From Paenibacillus taichungensis (GTDB lineage: Bacteria; Bacillota; Bacilli; Paenibacillales; Paenibacillaceae): 64,000 nt of DNA. The notes under the pieces were generated by a model that saw only the letters and a program-made list of their open reading frames with translations, searched no databases and was not told the DNA's origin. The position numbers were made by a program, and so were the translations under genes. Shown in pieces: positions 35,062 through 44,228 of the stretch (its first letter is position 1; every line of letters starts with the position of its first letter). The stretch covers positions 248,001-312,000 of the forward strand of contig NZ_JABMCC010000118.1 of NCBI RefSeq assembly GCF_013359905.1, read 5' to 3'.

Positions 35062-35307
35062 TTACTCGGATGCGATACTTACGTTCAGTCCATGTTTGGC
35101 AAATACTTCTGACATAGCTGCTTTGGCTTCAGCTGCATCCGGGCCATGAACATGCAGTTCATAGCTGTGCGTGCTGATCAGCGTTGTAAACAGTCCGAGA
35201 ATACTTTTTACATCGATATACTTGTTCTCTGAATGAAGCACGATTGAAGAAGTAAACTTGCTCGCTGTTTGAGCAATTTCCACTACCGCTGCGTTATTAC
35301 TCGACAT
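35062..35307 (-). CDS. HPr-like protein lacking the phosphorylatable histidine
   Basis: 81 aa resembling HPr/Crh from about HPr residue 20 onward: EIAQTASKFTSSIVL, then KYIDVKSILGLFT, where Ser35 aligns with the regulatory Ser46 of HPr. The first strand and the IHARP active-site loop are missing; the sequence starts MSSNNAAVVE. The start is firm: GGAGGG precedes the ATG and an in-frame TGA lies just upstream. It cannot be a normal phosphocarrier. A Crh-like regulatory role with CcpA or HPr kinase is possible, but inferred. Confidence 0.8.
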   Translation of the reverse strand: MSSNNAAVVEIAQTASKFTSSIVLHSENKYIDVKSILGLFTTLISTHSYELHVHGPDAAEAKAAMSEVFAKHGLNVSIASE

Positions 35308-35403
35308 AGGAATCCCTCCGTCTTTTCACTTTTGGTATCATCTATTAATTACCACTACATGATACCGTGAATCCGCTTTCCTAGCAACAGCAAAATACTG
35401 TTC

Positions 35404-36519
35404 CTACTTCAGACGATCCGGATTGAGGCATTCCAGCTCAGGAATAACGAAAATCCCGTCTTTACGGATCAATACATCATCAAAATAAATTTCGCCACCA
35501 CCGTAGTCTGGACGCTGGATCAACACCAGATCCCAGTGAATGGAGGAACGGTTTCCGTTATCTGTTTCTTCATATGCCTGGCCTGGCGTAAAGTGCAAGC
35601 TGCCTGCAATTTTTTCATCAAACAGAATGTCCTTCATTGGGTGCAGGATATGTGGATTAAATCCAATTGCGAATTCTCCGATATGACGAGCGCCCTCATC
35701 TGAATTCAGAATTTCATTGATGCGGTCTGTATCATTGCTTGTTGCTTCAACAATTTTACCGTCTTTAAACGTGAATTTAATATTTTCAAAAGTAATGCCG
35801 TTATACAACGTTGGCGCGTTATAACTAATCGTTCCGTTCACGGAATTACGTACAGGGGCACTGTACACTTCGCCATCCGGAATATTTTTTTGGCCAGAAC
35901 ATTTCTCCGCACCGATATCTTTAATGGAGAAACTCAGGTCTGTTCCCGGTCCAGTGATACGCACTTTGTCCGTACGTTTCATCAGATTAGCCAATGAATC
36001 CTGTGCTTTGTCCATTTTAGCGTAATCCAGATTACATACGTCGAAGTAGAAATCTTCAAACGCTTCTGTGCTTGTATTCGCCAGCTGTGCCATACTTGCA
36101 TTCGGGTAACGAAGCACAACCCATTTTGTATGTTTTACCCGTTGCTCGCTATGTACCGGATGGGAATAAAGTGAATTGTACATTTTCATTTTCTCTTCCG
36201 GTACATCGGACAGATCATTCACATTCTCCCCTGCACGGATGCCAATGTAACAATCCATTTGCTTCATCCGGTTCAGATCGATCTCTGCCCAGGTTTTCAT
36301 CATTTCTTCTGTCGCATTTTTGAGCATGGCACGCTGTACTGTTTTGTCAGTCAGCTGTACAAAGACGTTACCGCCTTTTTTGCCTACTTCTTCAATAATT
36401 GCATTAATCAGATCCCGTTCTGTGCCAATCATCTCAACCAGCACATTCTCGCCGGGCTGTACATCTACAGAGTAGCCCACCAGATTGGCTGCGAGCTTCT
36501 GAATTCTTGGGTCTTTCAT
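35404..36519 (-). CDS. M29 family aminopeptidase (AmpS/PepS/aminopeptidase T)
   Basis: Metal-dependent cytosolic exopeptidase releasing N-terminal residues. The family's metal-ligand region is present: GEFAIGFNPHI and the terminal RSSIHWDLVLIQRPDYGGGEIYFDD. The N-terminal domain has VDVQPGENVLVEM. 371 aa from ATG 36519, which has AGGAGGAG upstream; an in-frame ATG at 36540 is less well placed. No clear terminator is visible after it. Confidence 0.92.
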   Translation of the reverse strand: MKDPRIQKLAANLVGYSVDVQPGENVLVEMIGTERDLINAIIEEVGKKGGNVFVQLTDKTVQRAMLKNATEEMMKTWAEIDLNRMKQMDCYIGIRAGENVNDLSDVPEEKMKMYNSLYSHPVHSEQRVKHTKWVVLRYPNASMAQLANTSTEAFEDFYFDVCNLDYAKMDKAQDSLANLMKRTDKVRITGPGTDLSFSIKDIGAEKCSGQKNIPDGEVYSAPVRNSVNGTISYNAPTLYNGITFENIKFTFKDGKIVEATSNDTDRINEILNSDEGARHIGEFAIGFNPHILHPMKDILFDEKIAGSLHFTPGQAYEETDNGNRSSIHWDLVLIQRPDYGGGEIYFDDVLIRKDGIFVIPELECLNPDRLK

Positions 36520-36629
36520 CGTGTAAACTCCTCCTGTCATCCGCCATCCCCTGAATTGAACAACGGTAAATTACGATACTATTGTAGCACGCTGCAACGA
36601 TCCCGTCAGCAGGCAGCCCCACAACTTAT

Positions 36630-37496
36630 CTATTCATAGGCCCTGAAGTTTACATCTGTGACAAGAGCTTCTTTATTCCTTTTGCTGTTCAGGTCCTTAT
36701 AGCTCACCTGGCTTTCCGAGGAAAGTCGCAAGGGCAAGCTAGTTTTCCGATCTACGGTTAGATGATACACCGTCTGTACCTCGGCCTGTTTCATCATCTC
36801 TTGCATTGATGTTTCCCCTTGCTCCCACACTTTGTTCAAATCCTTCTCCAGTTTCTCCTGACTACCTTCCTTAACCGTAGTAGCCTTGTGCATATACTCC
36901 GCCCGAATCGCATTCATCTCGTCGTTAAGCTGCGCGAGTGCCCAAGTTTTGGCGTCTTTTGGCGCGAGTTCAATTCGCAGTATTTTTGTTCGACGGCCTG
37001 AACCGTACTCGGACTTTATCGTTTTTTCCATACGATCGATACTTTCCATTTGAGCGATAGGATTAAAACGGGACAACGAACCACGCAGGGGCTCATGTTG
37101 GGCAGTTAAAGCCATCCATTGTCCTTGTTTCCGTTCAAATGATGCACTGAATCCGCTCGGTTGCCCGTTATTGTTAACAGAAGCGGCATTTACTCCTTTT
37201 ACTCCCGCTCCGGCCGCAGTCACAGCTCCAGGCAGCCTCGTTTGCAAGGTCAAACGATCATGATTCTCCAGCTTGCCTTCAAATTTAAACTGATTTTCGA
37301 ACAGCCCGCTGCTTTCGCGTCGTAATCCCGCTTCCCCGTCAAAACTCAGCTTTTCTTTGCCTGCAATTCCGGATAAAGCCAGTGAAAATAATTCCTCGGG
37401 GGTTCGATCTCGCTCTAACAATCCACAACCAGGAGCACACAACACAACAATGCTCAGAATCAACAATAGCCCACGTATATACCGACGGTTCAACAT
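36630..37496 (-). CDS. Predicted lipoprotein of unknown function
   Basis: A hydrophobic signal peptide (about residues 8-23) ends at a lipobox-like APGC, with Cys24 as likely lipidation site; the -3 position is Ala rather than Leu, so this is somewhat atypical. The mature part is a charged beta-rich domain with repeated substrate-like clauses such as SFDGEAGLRR and FKFEGKLENHDRL, resembling LolA/RseB-type folds seen in other Bacillales lipoproteins; that likeness is inference. AAAGGTGG precedes the ATG. It follows the cyclase gene's terminator. Confidence 0.7.
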   Translation of the reverse strand: MLNRRYIRGLLLILSIVVLCAPGCGLLERDRTPEELFSLALSGIAGKEKLSFDGEAGLRRESSGLFENQFKFEGKLENHDRLTLQTRLPGAVTAAGAGVKGVNAASVNNNGQPSGFSASFERKQGQWMALTAQHEPLRGSLSRFNPIAQMESIDRMEKTIKSEYGSGRRTKILRIELAPKDAKTWALAQLNDEMNAIRAEYMHKATTVKEGSQEKLEKDLNKVWEQGETSMQEMMKQAEVQTVYHLTVDRKTSLPLRLSSESQVSYKDLNSKRNKEALVTDVNFRAYE

Positions 37497-37592
37497 GTTC
37501 TATTCCACCTTTCCATCAAACTTTCTCCATAGCCTGCCCCTCCCTTATTTGCTTATACTTCCTTCCTTTGGCATCGCCTCATCAAAAAAATA

Positions 37593-37630
37593 AAGAGAGG
37601 ACGACTCCGCAATCGGAATTGTCCTCTCTT
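37593..37630 (-). terminator. Terminator of the GAF-GGDEF gene
   Basis: A 10-bp perfect stem, AAGAGAGGAC with GTCCTCTCTT, and an inner ACTCCG/CGGAAT stem, followed leftward by TATTTTTTT. It touches the stop codon of the gene. Confidence 0.9.
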
Positions 37631-39608
37631 AACGTGTAACTTCCTGTTCTTCCATGACGATCCGATTTCGACCACCATGCTTCGCATCATACAAGGCCAT
37701 ATCAGCCCGGTAAAATAACGATTCCACACTAACCTTCTCATCCATCCAGTTCCATTCGGCAATACCGCTGGATACGGTCACGGAAGGCCTTGTCTCCTCA
37801 GCGACTCTGGTACGAATGATTTCTGCATATTCCAGTGCCTGACGAGCACCAATCTGAGGCATATAAATAGCCAGTTCTTCTCCACCCCATCTGGCACAGA
37901 TATCCTCAGGCCGGACGGAACTCGTCACAATGTCACTCACCTGTTTTAATACCTGATCACCTGTTTGGTGCCCAAACGTATCATTCACCTGTTTAAACTG
38001 GTCAATATCCACGACAATGAGTGAACCACAGAATTCATGAGCCTGACGTTCATGGATCACACTATCCAGATAATGCCTCACATACAGTCCTGTCAGCATA
38101 TCCAGGTTAGCCAAACGTCGTACCTCGGCGTGAAGCGTTGCATTGGAGAGAGCAAGTCCAATATGAATGGACAACATCTGCAGCAGACGGTAATTGTCAT
38201 ACGAAAAATACTGCTTTTTTGGATGTCCCAGCAAAATGGCACCCTTCACTTCACCATTCACCCGAAGGGGTGAAGCAATCAATGACATAGAACCAGTAAG
38301 ATCCATGAAGACCGATGACACTCTATCGTATTTCGCATAATTGGATAGAATGAGCGGTTCTTCGGTTTGATACAGTAACCCTGCGATTCCATAATCCATT
38401 GGAAACGATTTGCGACCTAACTCATTCACATTGGAAGACATCACTTCAAAGTGATCCGTACTGTCATTCAGTTGAAGAATACAACATGATTCAGCCTGAA
38501 AGATGTCCTTTAACTCCTGCTCGGAGAATTGATAGATCTCCATCAGCTGTAGGCTTTTGTTCAAACGTTGTGTCAGATCGTTGATTAGACGAAGTTCCTG
38601 GATCAACATATTCGATTGCTCGTGCAGTTTGGCATTTTCAAAGGCAGTTCCTGCTGTATCCGCCATCATCGTAATGAGTTGGAGATCGGAATCTTCCATT
38701 AACTCCTCATTCATCTCAATATGAAATACACCATAGATCCCTTGTTTACCTTTTAGAGGAAGGCCAACCTCCAGAATGCGATGTTCACCTTCATCCGATC
38801 GAACAACTATGAGCTTGCCCTCCATGAACGATTGTACACAGATGTCTTCTCCCCGTTCATGTACAAGCAACGGTTTGATACGTGGGTTGAGGCTGCTCTG
38901 ATCCTGAGACATATACAATGTCATACGAGTTGTTGGATATAAGTAGTCAATGCTGTCGAAGACTTCATCCAATATCGCGTCCACATCCATTTTGTCATGC
39001 ATCCGTTGAACGATTTGGAAGAGAATCGACCTTCGGTGTTCTTCACGTGCCGTTTGTTCATGAGCATGTAATAGATCCGTCATAAATATGTATTCAAATC
39101 TTCGGTAAAAGCAGGTACGATAATGCAATGCCTCCGATCGAACAACGGCTTCAGACGTTTCATCTCGATGTTGCTCGTAGGTTACAGCAGTGAAGACAGC
39201 AAACATATCCTTATTTGTCCTGGAGAATAAAGGTTCAGCCATTAGATGGTACTCTCCATTTTCAGTGGTTCCACGTAACGACTGGGCCTGTCCCGTTTCA
39301 AGGCATTGCATCACAGTCGAATGTACATCGAGCAATGGAGCCCCTTCATTGCCTTGCCCCATACAGATCCCTTCTGTATTCCATACGTTGTATATTATCG
39401 ATGATCTGTCTGAGTGCGGCCTCCGTTGGGCGTGCCAGTCGGTGTATGCTTGCTGCAGCAGGGTTCCCAAATATGAAAAATCAAAAGGTGTGATGTCCAT
39501 TTTTTGCATCCAGAATACATGCGCTTCGTGAGGAGCGGCAGAAGATGCGGAATCGCCCGAACTTCGCGAATCCAAGCTGGCTGGTTTACTTCTTAGATGT
39601 TCTAACAT
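37629..39608 (-). CDS. GAF-domain diguanylate cyclase
   Basis: Makes c-di-GMP. The C-terminal GGDEF domain (last ~165 residues) shows LDMLTGLYVRHYLD, VDIDQFKQVNDTFGHQ and RWGGEELAIYMP. The inhibitory I-site RPED stands exactly five residues before GGEEL, so product inhibition is likely. Two GAF-like sensor regions precede it (about 190-345 and 360-500). No membrane segment is seen, so it is a soluble sensor of unknown ligand. I start at ATG 39608, eight bases after AAAGGAG. Confidence 0.9.
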   Translation of the reverse strand: MLEHLRSKPASLDSRSSGDSASSAAPHEAHVFWMQKMDITPFDFSYLGTLLQQAYTDWHAQRRPHSDRSSIIYNVWNTEGICMGQGNEGAPLLDVHSTVMQCLETGQAQSLRGTTENGEYHLMAEPLFSRTNKDMFAVFTAVTYEQHRDETSEAVVRSEALHYRTCFYRRFEYIFMTDLLHAHEQTAREEHRRSILFQIVQRMHDKMDVDAILDEVFDSIDYLYPTTRMTLYMSQDQSSLNPRIKPLLVHERGEDICVQSFMEGKLIVVRSDEGEHRILEVGLPLKGKQGIYGVFHIEMNEELMEDSDLQLITMMADTAGTAFENAKLHEQSNMLIQELRLINDLTQRLNKSLQLMEIYQFSEQELKDIFQAESCCILQLNDSTDHFEVMSSNVNELGRKSFPMDYGIAGLLYQTEEPLILSNYAKYDRVSSVFMDLTGSMSLIASPLRVNGEVKGAILLGHPKKQYFSYDNYRLLQMLSIHIGLALSNATLHAEVRRLANLDMLTGLYVRHYLDSVIHERQAHEFCGSLIVVDIDQFKQVNDTFGHQTGDQVLKQVSDIVTSSVRPEDICARWGGEELAIYMPQIGARQALEYAEIIRTRVAEETRPSVTVSSGIAEWNWMDEKVSVESLFYRADMALYDAKHGGRNRIVMEEQEVTR

Positions 39609-39664
39609 GTCAGGCGCTCCTTTGCACCGTTTTTGCATCCACTCGGATGCATTAATCTGCAGAC

Positions 39665-39697
39665 GTTATCGCAAACCTGCAAATCCTATGCGATAAC
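39665..39697. repeat. 9-bp inverted repeat in the cyclase upstream region
   Basis: GTTATCGCA (39665-39673) and TGCGATAAC (39689-39697) flank a 15-base spacer, about 57 bp before the cyclase start codon. It could be an operator dyad or a leader hairpin. Between here and the rpsD promoter (39698-39847) I see only AT-rich sequence. Confidence 0.6.
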
Positions 39698-39847
39698 CTT
39701 AATGTACAAGATCATTTAAAGTTAAGATACAATCTATTTTACTCTCTTTAAAGCATTTTTGCATCCATATTTCAGAAAATTGTCCCATTATTTTGGGCCT
39801 AAGGACCTATCGACAAATTTAGACGTTTTTTTGCTTTTATCACACGC

Positions 39848-39876
39848 TTGACTTTGGTTCTAGTAAACTGTAAAAT
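39848..39876 (+). promoter_or_regulatory. Sigma-A promoter of rpsD
   Basis: TTGACT (39848-39853), 17-bp spacer, TAAAAT (39871-39876). Near consensus. Confidence 0.85.
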
Positions 39877-39879
39877 AAA

Positions 39880-40071
39880 TTGTTGATGAAGACTACTAAT
39901 GGGTCTTTAAATTTGGGCATTACCGGTTGTGTCACCCTCATTCTTTTTGTTGCTTTCAGGACAGCGGCTGAACTTTTCTGATCGTCTTATGCGTGGCTTA
40001 GCCCGCATCAACAAATTGGAGCGCAAACAGAGCCCTATATGAACTTTAACTAAAAAGGAGCTACTTTAAAC
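39880..40071 (+). promoter_or_regulatory. Structured rpsD leader (probable S4 autoregulatory site)
   Basis: About 190 nt lie between the promoter and the start codon. TTGTTGATG (39880-39888) is perfectly complementary to CATCAACAA (40006-40014), closing a long domain. Internal hairpins include GCG-GGC-TTA-GCC-CGC at 39991-40006 and an AAGAC/GTCTT stem. Autoregulation of rpsD by S4 binding its leader is known in Bacillus; its action here is inferred. Confidence 0.65.
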
Positions 40072-40671
40072 ATGGCACGTTACACTGGTCCTAAATTTAA
40101 ATTGAGCCGTCGCCTCGGCATTTCCCTGAGCGGAACAGGCAAAGAATTGAAACGTCCTTTCCCTCCAGGTCAGCACGGAGCTAACCAACGGAGAAAAATG
40201 AGCAACTACGGTATGCAATTGCAAGAAAAACAAAAACTGCGTCACATGTACGGTTTGGGCGAGAAGCAATTCCGCACTCTCTTTGCTAAAGCGCAAAAAA
40301 TGCAAGGTATCGCGGGTGAAAACTTCATGTTCTTGCTTGAGAGCCGCCTTGATAACCTCGTATATCGCCTTGGATTCGCTAACTCCCGCGCTGGTTCGCG
40401 TCAGTTGGTATCCCACGGTCACGTAACTGTAAACGGCAAAAAAGTTGACATCGCTTCTTACCAAGTAAGCACTGGCGACGTTATCAGCCTGCGTGAAAGA
40501 AGCCGCGGTCTTTCTTCCGTTAAGGAAGCTTTGGAAAACCGTTCGCATCTTCCGGCATACGTAGAATTCAACGATACTGCTCTGGAAGGTAAATTTATTC
40601 GTTTGCCTGAGCGTTCGGAATTGTCCCAAGACATCGACGAAAAACAAATCGTCGAGTTCTACAACCGTTAA
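40072..40671 (+). CDS. rpsD: 30S ribosomal protein S4
   Basis: Primary 16S rRNA-binding protein that starts 30S assembly. The sequence MARYTGPKFKLSRRLGISLS, the PPGQHG segment, QLQEKQKLRHMYGLGEKQFR and the S4 domain (GHVTVNGKKVDIASYQV) are unmistakable. 199 aa. The N-terminal zinc cysteines are absent, so it is the C-minus form. An AAAAAGGAG site precedes the ATG. It is monocistronic, with its own promoter and terminator. Confidence 0.98.
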   Translation: MARYTGPKFKLSRRLGISLSGTGKELKRPFPPGQHGANQRRKMSNYGMQLQEKQKLRHMYGLGEKQFRTLFAKAQKMQGIAGENFMFLLESRLDNLVYRLGFANSRAGSRQLVSHGHVTVNGKKVDIASYQVSTGDVISLRERSRGLSSVKEALENRSHLPAYVEFNDTALEGKFIRLPERSELSQDIDEKQIVEFYNR

Positions 40672-40701
40672 TCGTTGGAATTTCATTAAGCTTCACACCA
40701 A

Positions 40702-40732
40702 ACAGCTGTCCGAGATTTTCTCGGCAGCTGTT
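40702..40732 (+). terminator. Terminator of rpsD
   Basis: ACAGCTGTCCGAG pairs with CTCGGCAGCTGT (one bulge), followed by eight T's. Confidence 0.9.
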
Positions 40733-40990
40733 TTTTTTTATTTTAAGAGAAACAAAGAACAAAAAAATGGAGTTCATGCCCCTGTATCAAATGTATGGAA
40801 TGGCCTCCTTCCTATAAATAGTCTATTTTCATCCAAACTCGATTCTCAAGACTTCCACGTTTTACTGAAATTCTCCATGACTTCTCATGATATGTAATTC
40901 AATTCCGCATGATATATATCATAAACCAAGAAAGAATGGCAATTTTCGACCATTGCTTGTATTTCTCAGGCATGCAAACCAGCCTTTTTA

Positions 40991-40999
40991 TGCTATAAT
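40991..40999 (+). promoter_or_regulatory. Extended -10 promoter of the class A PBP gene
   Basis: TGCTATAAT, an exact TATAAT with a TGn extension, 30 bp before the start codon. The -35 position (near CATGCA) is poor, typical of extended -10 promoters. The rest of the 40733-40990 gap shows no gene. Confidence 0.65.
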
Positions 41000-41028
41000 A
41001 AGTGCTGTTAAAAGGAGGAAGACACTGA

Positions 41029-44000
41029 ATGGTTGATGTTAATAAGAAAAAGCCCGATGAACAGCCTGCCCGCAAGCGCAGCTTCGCCCGCAGACTGGGT
41101 AGTTTCGTCAAATGGATGGTTGTCCTGGGATTCATGGGGGTACTATTTGTAGGCGGTGCTCTGATGGGATACGTCAGTTCCATTGTGAAAGACGAACCCG
41201 TCCGTTCAAGGGCGCTGATTGAACAAAAAGTCAGCGAAAACTCCATCACAGGCTTTGCTTACTTTGCCGACGGCAGCCCGATCGGTCAATTACGAACAGA
41301 AGAAGACAGGCGTCCGGTCACCTTTGACCAGATTCCGCAGAACGTTATTGATGCAGTCATTTCGATTGAAGACAATCATTTTTACGAACATAAAGGTGTA
41401 GACATGAGCGGAACGCTCCGTGCCGTGAAACAGAAAGTGCTAAAAGAATCTGTTCAAACTGGCGGTAGCACACTGACTCAGCAATTGGCCCGGCGTGTAT
41501 TCCTCAATCTGGATCGAACCGAGGACCGGAAAGTGAAAGAAATATTACTTTCGCTCCGACTCGAACGTTTCCTGACCAAAGACGAAATTATGACAGCGTA
41601 CCTGAACAAGGTTCCTTTTGGTAACGGCTCCAGTGGATATAATGTATATGGAGTCAAGGCAGCTGCCAAAGGACTGTTCAATATTAATGATTTGAGCACA
41701 TTAAACACAGCTCAGGCTGCTTATCTGGCAGGATTGCCTCAGCTCCCCTCCTCTTATTCTGCCTTTAATGGAAAAGGCGACTTTGTTGAGGACAATTTTG
41801 AGCGTGCAATCAATCGTCAGCATCTGGTCTTGCGCCGTATGCTGGAACTGGGCAAAATTAATCAATCCGAGTATGACGAAGCTCTTGCTTTTGACATCAA
41901 GAGTTCACTCGCACCCAAAACCATCAAAGCTTACAATACTTATCCATACCTTATGATGGAAACAGAGCGTCAAGCTGCACAGATTCTAATGCAACTCAAT
42001 TCGGATAAAGCTGAAGGCACGGATGCCAAAGCGGATACAGCCAAAGCGGATACAGATACACCGCAAAAAGAAAGCAGTGTCCTGCTGGAAGAAGCTCAGC
42101 AGCAATTGCGTACAGGTGGATATCGTATCTACACGACGATCAACAAGAGTATCTACAAAACGATGCGTACTATTGCCGAAGATGACAGTAATTTCGCTGC
42201 TGACGATCCCGTGAAGGGAAAAGAACAGACTGCTGCCATGTTGATCAATCACAAAACAGGTGCGATTCTCGGCATGATTGAAGGCCGTGATTTCCAGGAT
42301 GAACAGATGAACTATGCAACCCAGATGGTGCGTCAGCCAGGTTCAACTATGAAACCTATTGCTGCTTATCTGCCTGCACTGGATGAAGGGCTTGTTCAAC
42401 CAGCTTCCATTATTGATGATTCACCGATAATTCTGAAGGACGGCCAGACCGGATTCCATATTCCGAAAAATGCCAACAATCGCTACCAAGGACTTGTGAC
42501 TGCCCGTAGAGCACTCAACTACTCGCTGAATGTTCCTGCGCTGAAGCTGTTCAACGAAGATGTTGGTATCGACAAATCATGGGCCTTCGCCAAGAAGCTT
42601 GGGATTACCACCATCCAACCGATTGACTACCAAGCCCAGACTGGTGTACTTGGAGGACTTCAGTACGGTGTTACCGTTGAAGAGCTCACCAATGCCTATG
42701 GAGCCATTGCCAACAATGGTGTGTACAATGATTCCTATATGATTAGCAAAATTGTAGACTCAAAAGGAAATATCGTATATAAACACGATGCAGAACCTGT
42801 TCAAGCTTTCTCAGAACAGACGGCATACCTGATGACAGATATGCTTCGCACCGTTATTACAGAAGGTACAGCTGATAAAGTTCGTGAAAATTACAAGTAC
42901 TCCAAGAGTGTGCCTATCGTAGGCAAAACGGGTTCAACTCAAAACTACGCCGATGTTTGGTTTGAAGGCTATACGCCGGATGTCACGTTGGGTGTATGGG
43001 TTGGATACAAACAGCCGGTAAACACGCTGGAGACAAGATCACAGAAGAAACGTGCACAGCAGCTGTGGACGCAAATCATGAATCAAGTCATCGCTACTGA
43101 CAAAGAGATGTTCGTAACCGATTCGTTCAAGAAACCATCTGGGATCGAGACACGAACCGTATCCGCTTATAGCGGCAAATTGCCAACATCTCTGACTGAC
43201 AGATTTGTCACTGATATTTTCAATAGCAAGTTTGTGCCGAAGGATAGCGATGATGGCGTCGCAAAAGCCAAATATATCACTTACAATGGTGTCAACTACA
43301 TTCCGCGTGATGAAACACCTGGAGATATGACAAAAGAGAAAACGGTCGTTAAGCGCAAGAAACCGATCTCTGATCTCATCAAGGAACTGCAAAGTGCATT
43401 CTCACGCATGAGTCGTCACGAATCACTTGCATATTACCTGCCGGAAGATGCCGATGCAGACATGCCGACACAGATCGATCCAAGAACCGATAACGGCAAA
43501 GCACCGGATGCACCAGGCAATGTGAGAATTTCCGTTGCCAATGGAAACGCCGTGATTACGTTTAATGCAACACCGGAAAGTGATGTGGTTGGTTATCGCC
43601 TGTATCGCTCAGTAAATGGCGCCGGATTCCAGAATCAGGGGCAGGTTGTCCTGACAGGTGAGTCCAGATCATTTACCGCATATGCACAAGGTGGAAACTT
43701 TGCGTTCTACGTCACAGCAGTAGATGTAGCGGGGCGTGAGTCCGCTCCTAGCGCAGCAGTTAGCAGTGCGGGAATGGTAGAGCCTCCTGCAGATGAAGAA
43801 ATAAATGAACCGATTAATGTTCCGGGAACAGTCGTTACACCGGAAGACTCTCAGAATGAGAATCCAGAATCTACGGCTCCGGCTACGCCGGGCCAAGTGA
43901 CCGTGTCGGCGCTTTCCCAAGGACTGCGCATTCAGTGGGCCTCCAATCCGGAATCGGATGGCGTTCAAAGTTATGCTGTATATTTTAGTGAAACAGGGGC

Positions 44001-44145
44001 AGCCCCTTACACCAAAATTGGCACAACTTCAGGTACCTCCATGGACTACGGAGTGCCTGCATCCACCAGTGGATGGTTCAAGGTATCCGCCAGCAACAGC
44101 ATAGGCGAATCCGAGCCGTCCGGAGCCGTGCATTTCCAACCGTAA
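41029..44145 (+). CDS. Class A penicillin-binding protein (PBP1 type) with two FN3 domains
   Basis: Bifunctional wall synthase. A Lys/Arg-rich cytoplasmic start and one membrane helix (about 28-51) lead into a GT51 glycosyltransferase (EDNHFYEHKG at 114-123, TGGSTLTQQ at 144-152). The transpeptidase domain has Ser439-xx-Lys442, Ser499-x-Asn501 and Lys633-Thr-Gly. Two fibronectin type III domains close the protein (about 825-912 and 952-1036), joined by a Pro/Glu linker. An Ala/Lys/Asp-rich repeat lies between the enzymatic domains. AAAGGAGG precedes the ATG. Confidence 0.93.
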   Translation: MVDVNKKKPDEQPARKRSFARRLGSFVKWMVVLGFMGVLFVGGALMGYVSSIVKDEPVRSRALIEQKVSENSITGFAYFADGSPIGQLRTEEDRRPVTFDQIPQNVIDAVISIEDNHFYEHKGVDMSGTLRAVKQKVLKESVQTGGSTLTQQLARRVFLNLDRTEDRKVKEILLSLRLERFLTKDEIMTAYLNKVPFGNGSSGYNVYGVKAAAKGLFNINDLSTLNTAQAAYLAGLPQLPSSYSAFNGKGDFVEDNFERAINRQHLVLRRMLELGKINQSEYDEALAFDIKSSLAPKTIKAYNTYPYLMMETERQAAQILMQLNSDKAEGTDAKADTAKADTDTPQKESSVLLEEAQQQLRTGGYRIYTTINKSIYKTMRTIAEDDSNFAADDPVKGKEQTAAMLINHKTGAILGMIEGRDFQDEQMNYATQMVRQPGSTMKPIAAYLPALDEGLVQPASIIDDSPIILKDGQTGFHIPKNANNRYQGLVTARRALNYSLNVPALKLFNEDVGIDKSWAFAKKLGITTIQPIDYQAQTGVLGGLQYGVTVEELTNAYGAIANNGVYNDSYMISKIVDSKGNIVYKHDAEPVQAFSEQTAYLMTDMLRTVITEGTADKVRENYKYSKSVPIVGKTGSTQNYADVWFEGYTPDVTLGVWVGYKQPVNTLETRSQKKRAQQLWTQIMNQVIATDKEMFVTDSFKKPSGIETRTVSAYSGKLPTSLTDRFVTDIFNSKFVPKDSDDGVAKAKYITYNGVNYIPRDETPGDMTKEKTVVKRKKPISDLIKELQSAFSRMSRHESLAYYLPEDADADMPTQIDPRTDNGKAPDAPGNVRISVANGNAVITFNATPESDVVGYRLYRSVNGAGFQNQGQVVLTGESRSFTAYAQGGNFAFYVTAVDVAGRESAPSAAVSSAGMVEPPADEEINEPINVPGTVVTPEDSQNENPESTAPATPGQVTVSALSQGLRIQWASNPESDGVQSYAVYFSETGAAPYTKIGTTSGTSMDYGVPASTSGWFKVSASNSIGESEPSGAVHFQP
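42025..42054. repeat. 15-bp tandem repeat inside the PBP gene, two copies
   Basis: GCCAAAGCGGATACA is repeated exactly twice, encoding AKADT-AKADT in the linker between the glycosyltransferase and transpeptidase domains. Copy number is in frame and may vary between strains. Confidence 0.85.
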
Positions 44146-44171
44146 TACAGAGTTACCATAGCTCCACTCTT

Positions 44172-44202
44172 AACCCCATTCTCGCATCATGAGGATGGGG
44201 TT
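44172..44202 (+). terminator. Terminator of the PBP gene
   Basis: AACCCCAT and CTC pair with GAG and ATGGGGTT (each arm with one unpaired base), followed by TTG TT. Confidence 0.75.
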
Positions 44203-44228
44203 TTGTTATTCGTGCATAATCCAAAGTA

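Noticed and set aside
39609..39760. c-di-GMP riboswitch before the cyclase
   Set aside because: No conserved riboswitch core; only a simple dyad is present.
40066..40686. 206-codon frame antisense to rpsD
   Set aside because: Shadow of a highly biased ribosomal protein gene.
40768..40818. Short ORF after rpsD
   Set aside because: Sixteen codons without a ribosome site.
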